Part shown: piece by piece, positions 11,288 through 23,415 of the stretch | How the letters are laid out: each line of letters starts with the position of its first letter | Position numbering within the stretch: the stretch's first letter is position 1 | Origin: Phlebotomus papatasi | Lineage: Eukaryota; Arthropoda; Insecta; Diptera; Psychodidae | Assembly: GCF_024763615.1 (NCBI RefSeq) | Contig: NC_077223.1 | Coordinates: 41,106,627-41,170,626, forward strand | Direction: 5' to 3' | DNA: 64,000 bases | Program-made: the position numbers and the translations under genes | Notes under the pieces: model-generated | Seen by the model: the letters and a program-made list of their open reading frames with translations, nothing else | The model's database searches: none | What the model was told of the DNA's origin: nothing

Positions 11288-11514
11288 TAAGGCTTAAGAG
11301 AAATTTTTAAATTTTTGGAAGGAGACGTTTTTAAACCCGGTTTCACCTTTAAAAACCGGTTTTAAAACCATCTCCAAAATAGGGCGGTTAACCGGTTTTT
11401 CGAAACCGGGTAACCGTTCTCGGAATCACTATTAAGCACTACCCGTCTGTACGGGTACGATTAACGATTACATCTACCGCATTCGAAACTTGAATCAGTA
11501 AAGTGTCAGTTATT

Positions 11515-11800
11515 GAATTTTACTGCTCGAACTCAAAGCTAGACTGATGTGTATAGCATGCTTTTCAATTTGTTATCGGACTAGATGTCAAAATATGGAG
11601 ATATAGCAACTTTTGGTCTTCTCCAATGACCTCAACTAAAACCTTTTATCTGGAAGTTTAAGGTTATATCGAAAACAACTCCAGAGATTTCTTTCATTTT
11701 TGAATTTGTTTTGCAGGTAGCCCAGATAGACATTCCGTCCTTACGTACGACTTAAAAAATCGTTATTTTAAATTTTTAAAAGTCAAAGTTCATCCACCGT
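11515..11800 (+). repeat. Dispersed repeat, TTTTACTGCTCGAACTC end
   Basis: Starts TTTTACTGCTCGAACTC like the 7.68 kb repeat and keeps the same order (TATGGAGATATAGCAACTTT, GGTCTTCTCCAATGACC, then a TTGCAGGTAGCC-type segment and CATTCCGTCCTTA). More diverged than the 7.7 and 39 kb copies. Confidence 0.5.
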
Positions 11801-13380
11801 GGTGGTCTTATTTTTTTAATGTACAGTGCCCGGTTTTTATTCGGATGATTGGGAAACAAAATGAGAGATGTCCGCTTCATTACACGGATGAAGTTTTTGA
11901 ATTTGTTCAACATCTCGAAAATATAATGCAAGATTTTTTATATATTTTTTTATATCTTAAAAATTAATTTAGGCATTGCTGACTTATCTAAAAAAAAAGC
12001 ACCTCTTATTAGTTCAATTTTATTATTATGGAATGTTCTAAAATGTTGTAATTGATTTCAGTACATTTCCAGATAGGCCAAAATTATCTAAACCGACAGA
12101 TGATTAATTATGTTTCATATTGATAAATTTAGAAGAAAATTAAAAAAAAAAACAATACTGTTGTACTTTTATAATAAAATCTACTAAATATTTATTAAGT
12201 GCATCGTCTATGATGTAATTAATTTAAATGTGACACTAAATAATTATTAATAACTCAATGCTCCGTGTGCAGTGTAATCCATATCTTAATCTTTCATGTA
12301 GTTTGTGTAATTTTTTATGCAATCCAAAACTGTCATATTCGAATATTTTCTCAATAAATAATCCAACACTTCTCGATCACCCACGAAATCTTTAATAATT
12401 CATTAAAATTTTTTAACCATGTGTTATCAGAGAATAATGCTTTCTCAAAATCTCTGGTAATGCCATGTACAATTAATCATTAACGAGCATTTTCATGCGC
12501 CGCAAATAGTTAATTTAAGAGTGAATTCATTACGTGGTAATCTCACGCATTCATGTCAAGTCTGGTTAGTTGGGAGATGAAAAGCCCCATCTCGGTGGCG
12601 ACAATGCCAAAGAAAGAAGTGTCTCGCTGGACGATGATAAAAATAAAGCTGGATATTAGTGGCGTGAATGTGTTTGAAATGCAATAAATAAAACTGAAAG
12701 ACTCACAGAGAGATTAGTGATAGTTCGAGGCAAGAAGATAAGTCATAATTTAGAATTTCTCTTTTTTGCTCCCCTTTGTCACATAACACCCGACGACGTC
12801 TTATACCAGCGAAAATCTTGGTGGTTTCATAGAATTGTTATCATACGGGACAGGGAGCCCGATTCAGTTAGTAATTTCAGTTGTTAAACTGAATACAAAA
12901 AATAAAACAGTTGAAAAATTACGATTCAATGGAACTGTATAATTGTCATATTTGAAAATAAATTAGAAATAATATCACTTTTTAAGGTCATTTAATTTAA
13001 TTTTTAATTTAAGATCAATTTAAAAGAAAATCTATTCTTTTAACCGGAAATCCATCACCGAGCTTTACCTGGATGCAATTTTACCTTCCCTTTGACGCAT
13101 AAAACTTCGTCTGAAAAACTGTGTGTTCTGAATATTCTCGAAAATATGTTAGAAATAGTTCTTTTCTCTTGGAATTTTTTTATTTAGAGCTCTATCCGGC
13201 TATTTAAAACGATTTTCCTAAAAGTCCAAAGCGTAATAAAATCTTGAAAAATATCAAGGTTTACGGACGATATATCGAAATTTTGTAAAATGTCTTTTTA
13301 CAACATTTACGTTGTTAAACATTATAGTCATTCTCTCTATCAACATAGTACGAGAGTGTCCCTTTCCTAAAGTAATACAG
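11801..13380. other. No recognisable gene or repeat
   Basis: AT-rich sequence. 12540-12850 is somewhat less AT-rich, but no exon with supporting splice sites and open frame could be defined. Confidence 0.45.
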
Positions 13381-13580
13381 GCTTCAGACCTAAGGCTTAG
13401 CCATATGACTTAACTTCTCTAATATCTTATCAGTCAAGATCTTTTTTGGAACATTTTGACTTAGGATTGGATTATTAAGGTCAAATGATCTATTACATTT
13501 TGAAAAATCAATAAAATCGGTTGTTGTTAAGGTTTTGAGACCCTCGGGAACTGGGCTAAACCTCTAGTCTGAAGACAGTC
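13381..13580 (+). mobile_element. MITE family CTTCAGACCTAAGGCTTAGCC, copy a
   Basis: Left end GCTTCAGACCTAAGGCTTAG and right end GGCTAAACCTCTAGTCTGAAG form imperfect inverted repeats of about 21 bp. This is the commonest element here, with good copies at 13709-13910, 59296-59497 and 62102-62309, interrupted copies at 18118-18670 and 31725-32345, and several fragments. About 200 bp, non-coding. Confidence 0.85.
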
Positions 13581-13708
13581 TAACTTCACTGTGCCAATGT
13601 ATGTTTCTTTCGAACAATAACGGTGTATTCCGCAAGCCAATTCGTTAGACAGAGCTTCACCGAGAGCTCGCATCCAGGACAGAACACCCACTAATATTTG
13701 ATTATACG

Positions 13709-13910
13709 TGCTTCAGGCCTAAGACTTAGCCATATGGATTAACTTCTCTAAAGTCTAACCAATTAAGACTTTTTTGGATATTTTGTCTAAGAATTGAATA
13801 TTATAGGTAAATGATCCATTATATTCTGAAAAACGAAAAGGAAACTTGCTATTTAGGATCTTGAAACCTCAAAAAATTGAGCTAACTCTCAAGTCTGAAG
13901 ACCGCTTTAG
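13709..13910 (+). mobile_element. MITE family CTTCAGACCTAAGGCTTAGCC, copy b
   Basis: Same orientation as the copy 330 bp upstream, with end CTTCAGGCCTAAGACTTAGC and the right end ending AAGTCTGAAGACCG. The interior keeps TTAACTTCTCTAA and AAAGGAAACTTGC-type segments but differs at many positions, so the two copies are independent old insertions or an old duplication. Confidence 0.8.
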
Positions 13911-16592
13911 TGATTCTATAAGAGATTTTACGGCTATGCAAGTCCGGAAGTAAAGTAGAGACTTCCATTATATCCTTTTTTTACATTTACAATTTTAATC
14001 AATAAAACATTAATATACGTACAATTTTACAAAGTTTCAAAATAAAATTAAAAGTCTGACTTGTGTAGAACTGTTGAGCCGGTGGAATGCAAGTATAGTT
14101 CTTTAAGTTCTGTGAGACTGGATAACACTTGGTATGACACTAATACCTTAGTGGTTGGTATTTCAATGGTTTATAGGTTTTGAGCTGTTTGAACGCAAGG
14201 GTGCTTCCGTTATGTCTATGAGAATGGAAAACATTTGGTACTGTTCAATTAACTTAGAACTTAGAACTTATAATACACTGAATACCATAGGTAAGCAAGA
14301 AATTTTGTCTGTTATGAGGGAGTTAAGAAATTTTAGGAAACGTAGTTTTTCACTCAGAATAAAAATGAGACTCAACTGAGTTTGAGATGACGGATTTTAA
14401 GATTGAAAGTAATTTAGGGAAGAATAAAAAACCTAAAACAATTGTGAGAATAGAAAAGTAGTAGTTGACGACAAATGTAACTACCAATTTTTTCTCCTTT
14501 GATGAGGACATTCACTGGTCAGGAAAGGCCGAATGTAGTAGGACTGTTGAGCCTAGAGGAGTTGGAGGGGGAAAGCCCGTCCTGACGAAGACTTTTCTAA
14601 GCCAACGGTACCAATCACTGTTCAGCTGGGGTGGTAACTTTGAGGGGTGCTATAACAACGAGTAACTTCAAGTGGTTCAATCGGAAATAATTCCGCTAGG
14701 TGGAATTGAGAGTGCTCGACGAGTTATTCCGAATCATCACAATCGAATTGGCTCCTCAGTCGGTCTTCGTCAGCGAAGCGAGGAGTATGCCAGATTCGTG
14801 GCTGTCCTGGAGTGGGCAATGGGGCTCAATCTCCGAGAATCCAGGTAGGGATGTTCTAGTGCGAGGCCTGTAATATTCGTGCTACAACCTGACGTTTCGC
14901 TTTAGCGTTTACACCAGACCTAAATGAATATTTGTAAAAGAAAATAGTTGTCCTGCAATTATTTTACCAGAAATATAGAGAAAGATTGTTATCACAATCT
15001 AAAAGTCTGAAAAGATATGCTGATCAAAAATGCCTCGCTATCCCCAAACCCCTACTTATTACAAGAAGTGACTTCAGAAATTCATAATCTCCTTTACAAC
15101 TATTTTTTCTTTGGTCTTTTTTTGGTCCGATCCCCTGAAACATGTGGTATGTCGCATTTGGTTGGAGATGAAAAGCCTGGTGCTGAGAGGAAACTCAAAA
15201 AAGGAGCGAAAGAACACATTTCTGGATGAGTGGTGTACTTTTAGTGTCGGATTTGTTCCAAGCACGCGAAAGTGAGATGTTGGAGGCACATCCAAGTCAC
15301 TGAATTGCTCAAATACTCGAGTTGTTGATGTTCTAGACTGAATATTGAAGATTAATTCCATTGTCAGCTGAAGAATCTGAAATCATGGAAGTATCTGAAA
15401 TGTGTTGATGGCGTTGCAACTCTGGACGGGGAAGTATGAGAAGAGAACCAAGATATTTAGTAAAAGGCTAAAGTGTTAATTAAAACAGATTCATTTTTCG
15501 TTGTTTTGTGACGTGCCTTTTTTGCTCATCTTCCTTTGCACATTTTACTCTGTTGATCATTTGTTGGGTGCTGGGTAATGAGAAAATTGGTGAGGTGGAT
15601 GGAATAAGGAGTTGTCTTGAGAGATGAAGGAGAAAGATGAGCTGACGAAGCCCTAAGCAAGAAAATAAGCAGAAAAAAAGACATCCAAGAACATGAGAGA
15701 CGCATATGAACGCATTCTGGACGGCTCTGTGTGATCTTTCTCATGAGATATATTCACACATATTCACGTCTTCAAATTGCTGCTTCTGCGAGATCTATCC
15801 AAAGGCTTTGGGATTTTATGAGGAGAACCAGAGAAGCAGCATCATTCACCCACTTCATCAGAAATACTTATCGCCTTGCCGAGTCTATAAATCAAGCATC
15901 AAAACCTTACTCCACCTCCAACTATAAACCCTCCATCGAGGCGCAATTCTCAATGGTTCTCTCTTGTACTGCTTCGGTTCTTTGATTTCCCAGAGAGCAT
16001 CAACTGTTTTCACCATTTACCGAATTATCTCATTTTATTTAAATTTTATTGTTACAACTATTTCCCATTTAATGTCCAATACACTTCATTGGAAATCGTA
16101 CTTTGATTTTGTGTCTGTGAATTTTATCTGAAAATTCCAATTGATTTCATCGATAGAACTGATTCCCTCGCTAAGAAACTCCAAGAGACAATTTCCCAAA
16201 GGGTATACGGTTTAATGGGAAATATCCCCCATCTTTTGAACACTGACACACATTTCAACAATTGACGATAGAAGTACCAGATACTTGCTGACGTGGAGCA
16301 CATTTAGGAATTGGGAGAATCCAGGAAATTACGTTCTTCAGCAAACAACTGCTTCATCTCACTAGAAACAGCGACCAGGAAAGGTTTGATAGAGTTTAGA
16401 TCTGCGACTTTACATCCAAAATTACAATCAATAGCTCTTATTGCAAGAAATACAGGGAAAGGAATGTATTTTCTATTCTATAAGAATTTTAATCCTGCAA
16501 TATAAATTGTTTTATTTCCGATGAAATTCCAAAAATCGTTTTTTTTTTAATGTAAGTTCTCCTCATTTACTTATGGCTTCAGCATCCTTTAT
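13911..16592. other. No recognised gene; GC-richer unassigned block at 14.46-14.93 kb
   Basis: 14460-14930 stands out by base composition and by phrases such as GTTGAGCCTAGAGGAGTTGG and GAAAGCCCGTCCTGACGAAG. A similar phrase, AACTGTTGAGCCGGTGG, occurs at 14070-14086. It has no long frame, no recognised domain and no found copy elsewhere. It could be the 5' part of a retroelement or a conserved non-coding sequence. The remaining sequence has only short unrecognised frames (for example 15731-15985). Confidence 0.35.
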
Positions 16593-16800
16593 TTAGGAGT
16601 TACCTGGGTCTCGTAGCTCTTAAACAAAACTTAACAATTGAAAAATATCTTTTGAAATTTTCATTGAAAAATTTAAAAATACTCTGCCTTTGATATCTTA
16701 TTTTTAGAGTCTTCTTTGAAAAAACTGTCTTTGCGATAGACAAAATTCCTTATGAGTTAGTCAAAAAATCAAATGTTTTCTGTTAGAATGTGAGCAAAGT
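16593..16800 (+). mobile_element. Truncated TTAA-type element (GGAGTTACCTGGGTCTC)
   Basis: GGAGTTACCTGGGTCTCGTA matches the left end of the complete element at 47479-48074, and later phrases (AAAAACTGTCTTTGCGATAG, TTATGAGTTAGTCAAAAAAT, TCTGTTAGAATG) follow in the same order as there. The right half is missing. Confidence 0.55.
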
Positions 16801-17682
16801 CCGCAAAACAAAAAGATTTTTGAAAAATTATTAATTAATTAATTATTTCAATAATTAAAAGAAATATCCGCTACATATTGGAACAAATAAAATATTTTTT
16901 GGCAGAATTTTTAAAGAAAATTAAGACAATTCGAAACTACTTTTTATAAAAACAATAAAACTCTGGTAAAATTGAATAAAATATTTGTAGAATTGGAAGC
17001 TCCTAAGGATAGTATGTAGTGAATTTTTGTGGAAAATTTTCCAATAATGCAAAGGAAGAGTATCTTTCTGAAGATATTGTTCCTGATAGAATCCAAATCA
17101 GCTTTGAATGAACATTTCCTCTGATTTTTCTCCAAAATTCCTGGAAGTTATTTCATCTGTGTACTATTGAAGGGTTCTTCAGCTCTATACTCCATGGATT
17201 GCAACATGGGTGGAAAGGAGGAAATTGACAGACTTCTCGGCATCCCTATTGACTTGGCACTAATCAAGACAAGAGAGCTACAGAGAGCCACCGAGGAGAT
17301 CCCAGTGCAAATGAGAGCCATCCGGAACTGCCACGGTACCCATTGTTTAAACCCCCAGAAGAAAATGAGAATTATCTTTCATATCACTTGACTGTCCTTA
17401 AGATTATAAAAATCCTTCGTTCAAGTACTGAATTATTCTATCTAGAACAAGTCTACAAAATTTTCATGAAATTTGTGTATTTTGTTTTCGAGGAAATTTA
17501 TTTTTGAGATAAAAGTAAATATAGAGTTCAAATCGTCTCTCGAAGGTTTGGGTGCTTTGTTCGTCCTCAGGTTCTTGACTTACCACTTTAGTTCGTTATC
17601 TAATCCTCAATCATAATTAAGTCTACCGGAGCCTACCAGGCTTGGAGGTCAGCTTATATGGAGAGAAAAATTCAGTGTAGTG
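16801..17682. other. No certain gene; possible coding remnant at 17.19-17.36 kb
   Basis: A + strand frame at 17167-17391 has a plausible protein-like stretch (EEIDRLLGIPIDLALIKTRE) with GC-richer codons than its surroundings. An acceptor-like TTCTTCAG lies near 17176, but no convincing donor follows. I do not recognise a family. It may be a decayed exon or retroelement fragment. Confidence 0.25.
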
Positions 17683-17971
17683 CATTATCCTCCTCAATGG
17701 GTCAAGTGGTAGAGCACTCGGTCTATGATGCAAGTATCCCGAGTTCGAATCTCCTTTAGGTCACCAGGAATTTTTCTGGCGTTAAAGGTATTTGAATTGC
17801 GTCCAGTGAGCTTTACTGCACTGGATTCCACGGGGCATGGGACTGACAACCCCATTCCTGTATAAAAAAAATAATAGTGGATGTTCCGAACTCTCATTGC
17901 GGGAAGGCCTAGTTCCTCTGTGGTACGTTATGCCACCATTATTATTATTATATTTATCATTATCCTCCTCA
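17683..17971 (+). mobile_element. tRNA-derived SINE, (ATT)n tail, 14-bp target-site duplication
   Basis: CATTATCCTCCTCA occurs at 17683-17696 and again at 17958-17971, bracketing 261 bp. The head has RNA polymerase III promoter boxes (TGGGTCAAGTGGTAGAGC and GAGTTCGAATCTC). The body contains AGGAATTTTTCTGGCGTT, a GC-rich stretch, and GTACGTTATGCCACC before the tail (ATT)n. The shared AGGAATTTTTC segment links it to the 3.8 kb SINE. The clean duplication implies a fairly recent insertion. Confidence 0.9.
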
Positions 17972-17995
17972 TCCCATTCAGAACCTGATATACTC

Positions 17996-18670
17996 AGGTA
18001 AGCGGTCTTTAGGCTAAAGGTTCCAGTTTTCGAAATTCTAAAAATACTAAATAACAAGTAATACTTTTAGTCTTTCAGAATCTAATAAATCATATACTCT
18101 TAATATCCAACCCTAAAGCGATCTTCAGGCTGGAGGTTTAGCCCAGTTACGGACGGCCTCAAACTCCTAAATATCAACCAATTTTATTGCTCTTTAACGG
18201 CGTTATCACACTTGCACATTAAAATTTTAATGTGATTCACATTAATTGTCGCTTGTGAGCGTCCAAATATGTTATTTGTGTCTTTGAGTCACTTAATATT
18301 TGGGGTTTTTCTATTTATTGATAAAAAAGTGGACTTGGCCTGCAAAACTAAGTTTAAATTTACCTAAAGCATAAATATTTTTCACATTAAAAAATTAAAG
18401 AGAAAATCGCATTATTTTTTCGCATTAATGCTACAAATCAATTTATATCAAATTTTGCGGGCCAAGTCTACCTTTTTATCAACAAATAGATCAAATTTTG
18501 AATATAAAATTATTCAAGCACACAAATTACACATTTGGACTCTCACCAGCGACAATTAATGTGAATCATATTAAAATTTTAATGTGCAAGTGTAATAACA
18601 CAGTAAGAATGTAATAGGTCATTTGTCATTAATAATCCAATACTAATGTGAGATCAAAATAGCCGAAGAC
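17996..18670 (-). mobile_element. Two MITE copies (CTTCAGACC family), second one split
   Basis: 17996-18116 is a diverged, truncated inverted copy of the family described at 13.38 kb. 18118-18200 starts another inverted copy (CTTCAGGCTGGAGGTTTAGC, CAACCAATTTTATTG). That copy resumes after the foldback at 18601 with AAGAATGTAATAGGTCATTT and AATAATCCAATACTAA, which follow in the intact copies. So the foldback inserted into it later. Confidence 0.75.
18201..18600. mobile_element. 400-bp foldback element
   Basis: The left end CGTTATCACACTTGCACATT is mirrored by AATGTGCAAGTGTAATAACA at the right. Complementarity continues through TGATTCACATTAATTGTCGC and the segment GACTTGGCC(T/C)GCAAAA to the AT-rich centre near 18400, giving arms close to 200 bp. 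It interrupts an older MITE, which dates it as the younger insertion. No ORF. Confidence 0.85.
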
Positions 18671-18679
18671 TTGTAAATC

Positions 18680-18970
18680 GGGCATAATAACACAATTGGT
18701 GGTATTGGCCCGACAAAATTTCTCTTGTTAAAGGTATGTTGATGTACTCGTAGCTCAGGATCAACTAACTGTCAGCTCAGAGCATTATACCATCGGGGCA
18801 TGATCGCTCTCTGCTTAAAGATGGACTGGACACCCTTCACTTCCCACTCAGAGGGCTAACCCTAGGGACAAGGCACATTGTGTACCCAATCAGTCTCTGA
18901 AAATTCATAATAACGGCAGAGACTTTAGCCGCGGAACCGATTCGTTTTACACTAAGTCAGATGTTTACAA
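18680..18970 (+). repeat. Dispersed repeat GGGCATAATAACACAA...CCGATTCGTTTTAC
   Basis: The ends match a shorter inverted copy at 43336-43460: GGGCATAATAACACAATTGG and AGAGACTTTAGCC-CGGAACC-GATTCGTTTTAC. The 43 kb copy lacks the middle (about 18725-18895). The middle has GTAGCTCAG- and CAGCTCAGAGC-like phrases suggestive of an RNA polymerase III A box, so a SINE is possible but unproven. Confidence 0.5.
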
Positions 18971-18989
18971 AAATTTTTTGAAAAATTAG

Positions 18990-21884
18990 AGCAGTTAAGC
19001 CATATGGCTAAGTCTCAGGTCTGAAGCCTGTATAAGTCCAAATTTTCCAAAAAAAATCTTGACTAAATAAAATTTAGGGAATGGAAGTCTTATGACTAAG
19101 CCTCAGGTTTGAAGCCCGTTTAACAATCGCTACAAGAAGTTATTCGATCGATATTCAAAATCGTTTTAAGGCGTTAACTTACGAAATTTTAAACCGTTTC
19201 ACCTACTACAAAATAGCGACTTTTGATATTTTCTGACACCTTTCAGGACAGGAAAGCACGAATGTTTTTTCCAAAGATTCCGACACTACAACGGACCTTC
19301 CTTAGTGGTGAAGATCGTAACATTGCTCTACTACTAATAAGAATGTACTGGTGAAACTTGGGATTTTTCTGATGGAACACTTCTCTGAACATCGAATTAA
19401 GGCCAACTGTTTTAACAATCTCTACCAACTGATACCTACCGATATCCATCTTTTCCATAACCATGTATTTGCAGAATATTTTTTATCATTATTTTTATTT
19501 TTCGAGGTAGTTGAAAGAAATTAATATTATCTCAACGAGGGCAAGATCAACCAATGGGGTTCCCCAGAATACTCAAGCCTCTATCTGCAGCCATATAAAC
19601 TCTATCTTCGATAACGGATAAACAAATAAACAATAATCGTAAAGCTACTTTTTGAGAAAAGCCTATTTGCGAAATTCTGACAAAATATGACTCCCTTGAG
19701 TAAAAACTGAAGAAAACGTTTATCGAAGGATGGTAGAATTACACGAATTGCTCTCTCTCTCTCTCATCAGAGCTCGAGCAGTAAAATGTTTTTAATTGGC
19801 ATCAGTCTCCCCTCTGATCTCATGATCTTTAATTTGTAGTGTTATCTTTGCCCTCAAGGCGACATTAAACCCGTCTGATCACTCATTTCATGACTTATAA
19901 ACACTCTCAGAGCAAAATAAACATGATTTTTTTCCTACTAAAACTATTTCTCTACATCTATCCCATTATCTGCGTCCTCGAAACCCAATCAATTTGTTTT
20001 GAGTTTCATTAAAATGTTCTCAGTCTCAGTACTTTATCAATAGTTTTCCTAGATAGTGTATCTATTTATGTTTCTTTAGAATAGCTACAGAAATTCAATA
20101 AAAAAAACAGTAAATTAATTGCCAGTATGACTTGTTGAATTTTTGCTTCCTTATTTGTCTTCAAAAGAAACTCCTCCAAGAAACATGCTCAAATTGATAT
20201 TCCAAGAAATGAATAGTAAATTGATTCATTTCTCATCTCCAACCAAATTTTATTTGTAGTCAAATTTTCATCGGACGATCAATTGCATTTTCACGATTCA
20301 TAAATTTACTTTTGAATTATATATTCAATGTGTGATTGGGATATTTTTTTCTCCAATATCTCGTGCCCCTGTAAAATCCATGGGCTTCAATATTCAATAG
20401 AAGAGATGTTCATTGTACTGGAATTCCGAAGTGTTATTTCTTGCCACCCGCACAGAAAATTTTCAATTCTTCCCTCACACATTCGATTGGAATTGATAAT
20501 GAGGTGAATCTGAGAGTTAAACTCACTGGAGACTCCATACGATTCCCCCATGGATATCTCAATGGAGGATCAATTGTTCGAGGTATTCTTTCCATTTTCG
20601 CACAATTGTCTTGAGTACCAACACCTTGGGAGTTTGCTGAGGAAGCATCTTTGAGCATTCGAACCATTTAAATTCGACCAATATCTCAATGTTCACGTAA
20701 ATGGCCATTCCTGACAATCATCCGTCCTCGGGAAATCTAAACGTGCTACAAGTCCATAAAAACAAATTACTTCTTAAGCCGTACATCCTCTGCAAATTTG
20801 ATTTACACCATCCCAATAAATCATGAAATTTCACTCTGTTTGTCGTCATATTGCATAAATGGTAAGGAAGTCATTTTAACAGAAAATTAAATACAACAGG
20901 TTCAGTAGCAATAAAATATCCTATTTCATGAACATCATTAAAAAATGTTGCACATCCTACGGATTTCAATAGAAATGAATGTCTGGGATTGTGTTGAAAT
21001 AGTGTTTAAAAGTCATTGACAAAGGAAGGCAAAATACTCGACAACCCATTTCTTCTCCAGTGGTAAATTATTCCTTTTAGCTATTTAGTGTGCTTCTGTT
21101 TGGGTGTTAAGGCATTGTTGGTGGAACACACGGTGAGATTTCTTCTTTTTCTCGTTCTTGGTTCTGAATATTTACAAAAAAGTTAACACACGCCTGGAAT
21201 TCTGTGCGCCCACTTTTTTCACCTCTTCTCTCTACGTCTGCCTTCTCATTTGGAATTCATTCGATTTCATCCACCTTGTTTTCTGCTTGTATTTACCTCC
21301 TAAATACAATATTTGACTGTGAATTCTCCTACAGGGAACATCAAGTGAAGAGTAGGAGGGACATTTTATGAATTAAATTAAGCCAGCAAGGTTAAAAGTA
21401 TGCAGGAAATGTACAAAAATACAAATATTAATATTTTTTGGATAAAAATGAACTAAATGATATTTTACTTGGCTAATCCTTAAAACATTTATTTGCAAAA
21501 AGTATATATTTGAATATATTTAATAATTAAAACGATTAAAACCATCTATAAAAAATATAAGAAATAGCAAGACACCTTTTAATTTTCTATAGCAGAATGC
21601 ATGCAGGCCATTAACGATTTTAGAGGAATAGACATTTCAATAATAAATTACAAATTAACATCCAGAAATTACAATTAAGGGAATAGATCAGAGACATTTT
21701 ATCAAACTGTATTTGAGATTTGAGCCCCTCATGTCTACCCAAGAAATCTTAGCCCAATTCTTTTAAAACCTGGCTGAACCACAGAATATCCTGAGCTTGC
21801 GCTCTTCTGAAATCCCCCAGTCTCAGCACTTCTTTCTTAAAGATTTTAATTAATCTGGCTTGAGAATTTGGAACAATATTATAA
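18990..21884. other. No gene; fragments of known repeats only
   Basis: 18995-19030 and 19078-19122 are terminal fragments of the CTTCAGACC MITE. 19770-19790 contains the GAGCTCGAGCAGTAAAA end of the TTTACTGCTCGAACTC repeat, next to a short (CT)n run at 19751-19766. The frames at 19243-19464 (-) and 20434-20667 (-) have no recognisable domain. Confidence 0.45.
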
Positions 21885-22690
21885 AAAATGTATTGTATTG
21901 TATTGTATTGTATTTTTATTGCCAACATGTGCCTTTACATTAGCCCCCCATACCAAGCGTCCGCCGCCGTCTTAGCGTTGACGACCAGCCTCCAAAGCCA
22001 AACGGCGGAAATGCTTTTTCTCAGGCTGTATAGTCTTTTGTCGTGTTAAAAGATCTTTTCTCTGCAGACTGACAAGCGGTACTCACCATGTTCTACTGTT
22101 TCTAGACTCTCTCCACAACCCCTGTAAGTTGAGGTAACATCCACACCCAACTTTTCAAGATGTGAATTTAGCCAGGGTCTTTTGTATATTCCAATAATTA
22201 CCCTAAAGATCCCCCTGTAAAGATTTAACAGGAGTTGAGATCTATTAAAATCTAATCCATCATTACGGATTTTGCGAAATTGCAGCCTTTTACATTATTC
22301 CAAAGCGCTGTATGCCCTATTCTTGTAATATATTGGAAGTAATCTTTCCGTAATTCTCTTTCGAACCCAAAGATTGATTCATGGCCTGTAAAGTCCTGAT
22401 TGTTCAAGATGAACCATACGCCTTCAACTATTATTAAATTAGTGAAAATTGTAACTCCCACTTTTTAGGTATATAAGACCAAAAAATCAAATTTAATACG
22501 TTTTTGGATACTTTTAAGAAGTCTGACCGGATTCGCACTATTCTCTTCCTGTTGCTTCGGATCTCTAGCTGAACGGAGCCGAATCACTGATATACACCAA
22601 TCTTCGCGATTTTGTCTTCTATATCATTACCTATAATATCGTTATGACCAGGACATCACAAAAGAATAATATTTTTCTCTGATAATCTGC
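21885..22690 (-). pseudogene. LINE 3' remnant with RNase H and CCHC-like motifs
   Basis: On the - strand near 22665-22595 the frame reads PGHNDIIGND...DKIAKIG, matching the C-terminal motif GHxxxxGNxxAD of retroelement RNase H. Further down (about 22200-22070) is a second recognisable piece, RPWLNSHLEKLGV, then YRGCGESLETVEH and a C, which is the usual C-terminal zinc-knuckle-like region of I/R1/jockey-type LINE proteins (first Cys replaced by Tyr). The 3' end is GGCAATAAAAATACAATAC with five repeats of TACAA type. The frames are joined by stops and shifts, so it is dead. Confidence 0.75.
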
Positions 22691-22747
22691 AAATATAATA
22701 TTAGTCCTGATCTCCTTGATCTCCTTTGTTGGTTTACTATATGAACT

Positions 22748-23415
22748 GTAAGCCAAAATCCCGAACGTCAAAATCTCGAAAGCCAAAATCTCGAATGGAC
22801 GAAATTTTACGAACGATTACGTGTAAAATAATTTCCCAAAACAGAGAAAACTTTCCTTTTCCTCCAAAAAGTACGGGTGCAATCGTGCACTAACTGAGAG
22901 AAATCCGAAAAAGTTAAAATAATATTCCGGAAATGTTAATTTTAACCTGCAGTATTGATCCGAAATCGGTTCCATTTTAGGTGTATCAGGGGTTAAAGTA
23001 ACCCTTTTTCATGTTAATTTTACCCTTAAAAATGTGTAAAATTAACATTAAAAAATGTTGATATATTTTTACATCTGAAAAGTGTTAAAGTTATGAGGAA
23101 AAAAAGTTAATCGCACCCCCGTTTTTTTCTCAGTATGGGAGCAGCTATGACATAAGAATTAGGGATTTTGGCTTTCGGGAATAAGGTTTTTTTCGGAATT
23201 TTGGCGTTTGGAATTTTAATTTCCAAAATTTGGCCCTTTCTGGATTTTGGCTTTCGAGGTTTTGGTTTTTCGAGATTTTGGCCTATTCCGGACTTTGGAT
23301 TTTGAGAATTTGGCTTTTAGGATTTTGGAATTCGAGGTTTTGCTACATTAAGGATTTTAGCTATTAGGGACTTAAACCCATTCGGTATTTTGGCTTTCGG
23401 GATTTTGACCGGGAC
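22748..23415. mobile_element. Foldback element with iterated arms
   Basis: The left arm repeats GCCAAAATC(C/T)CGAA-type units (22748-22815). The right arm (23158-23415) repeats the complement, GGATTTTGGCTTTCGGG-like units, about twelve times with variation. Arms made of short iterated units are known from Drosophila FB elements. The spacer contains a MITE of the CACTGAGAAAAA family. Two other loci, 41208-43205 and 61793-62372, have the same build. Confidence 0.65.
22893..23134 (-). mobile_element. MITE family CACTGAGAAAAA, copy 3 (inverted)
   Basis: Starts ACTGAGAGAAATCCG and ends TTTTTTTCTCAGT. The interior is the complement of the copies at 6.65 and 10.43 kb, including GCAGTATTGATCCGAAATCG. 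It lies in the spacer of the iterated foldback. Confidence 0.85.
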
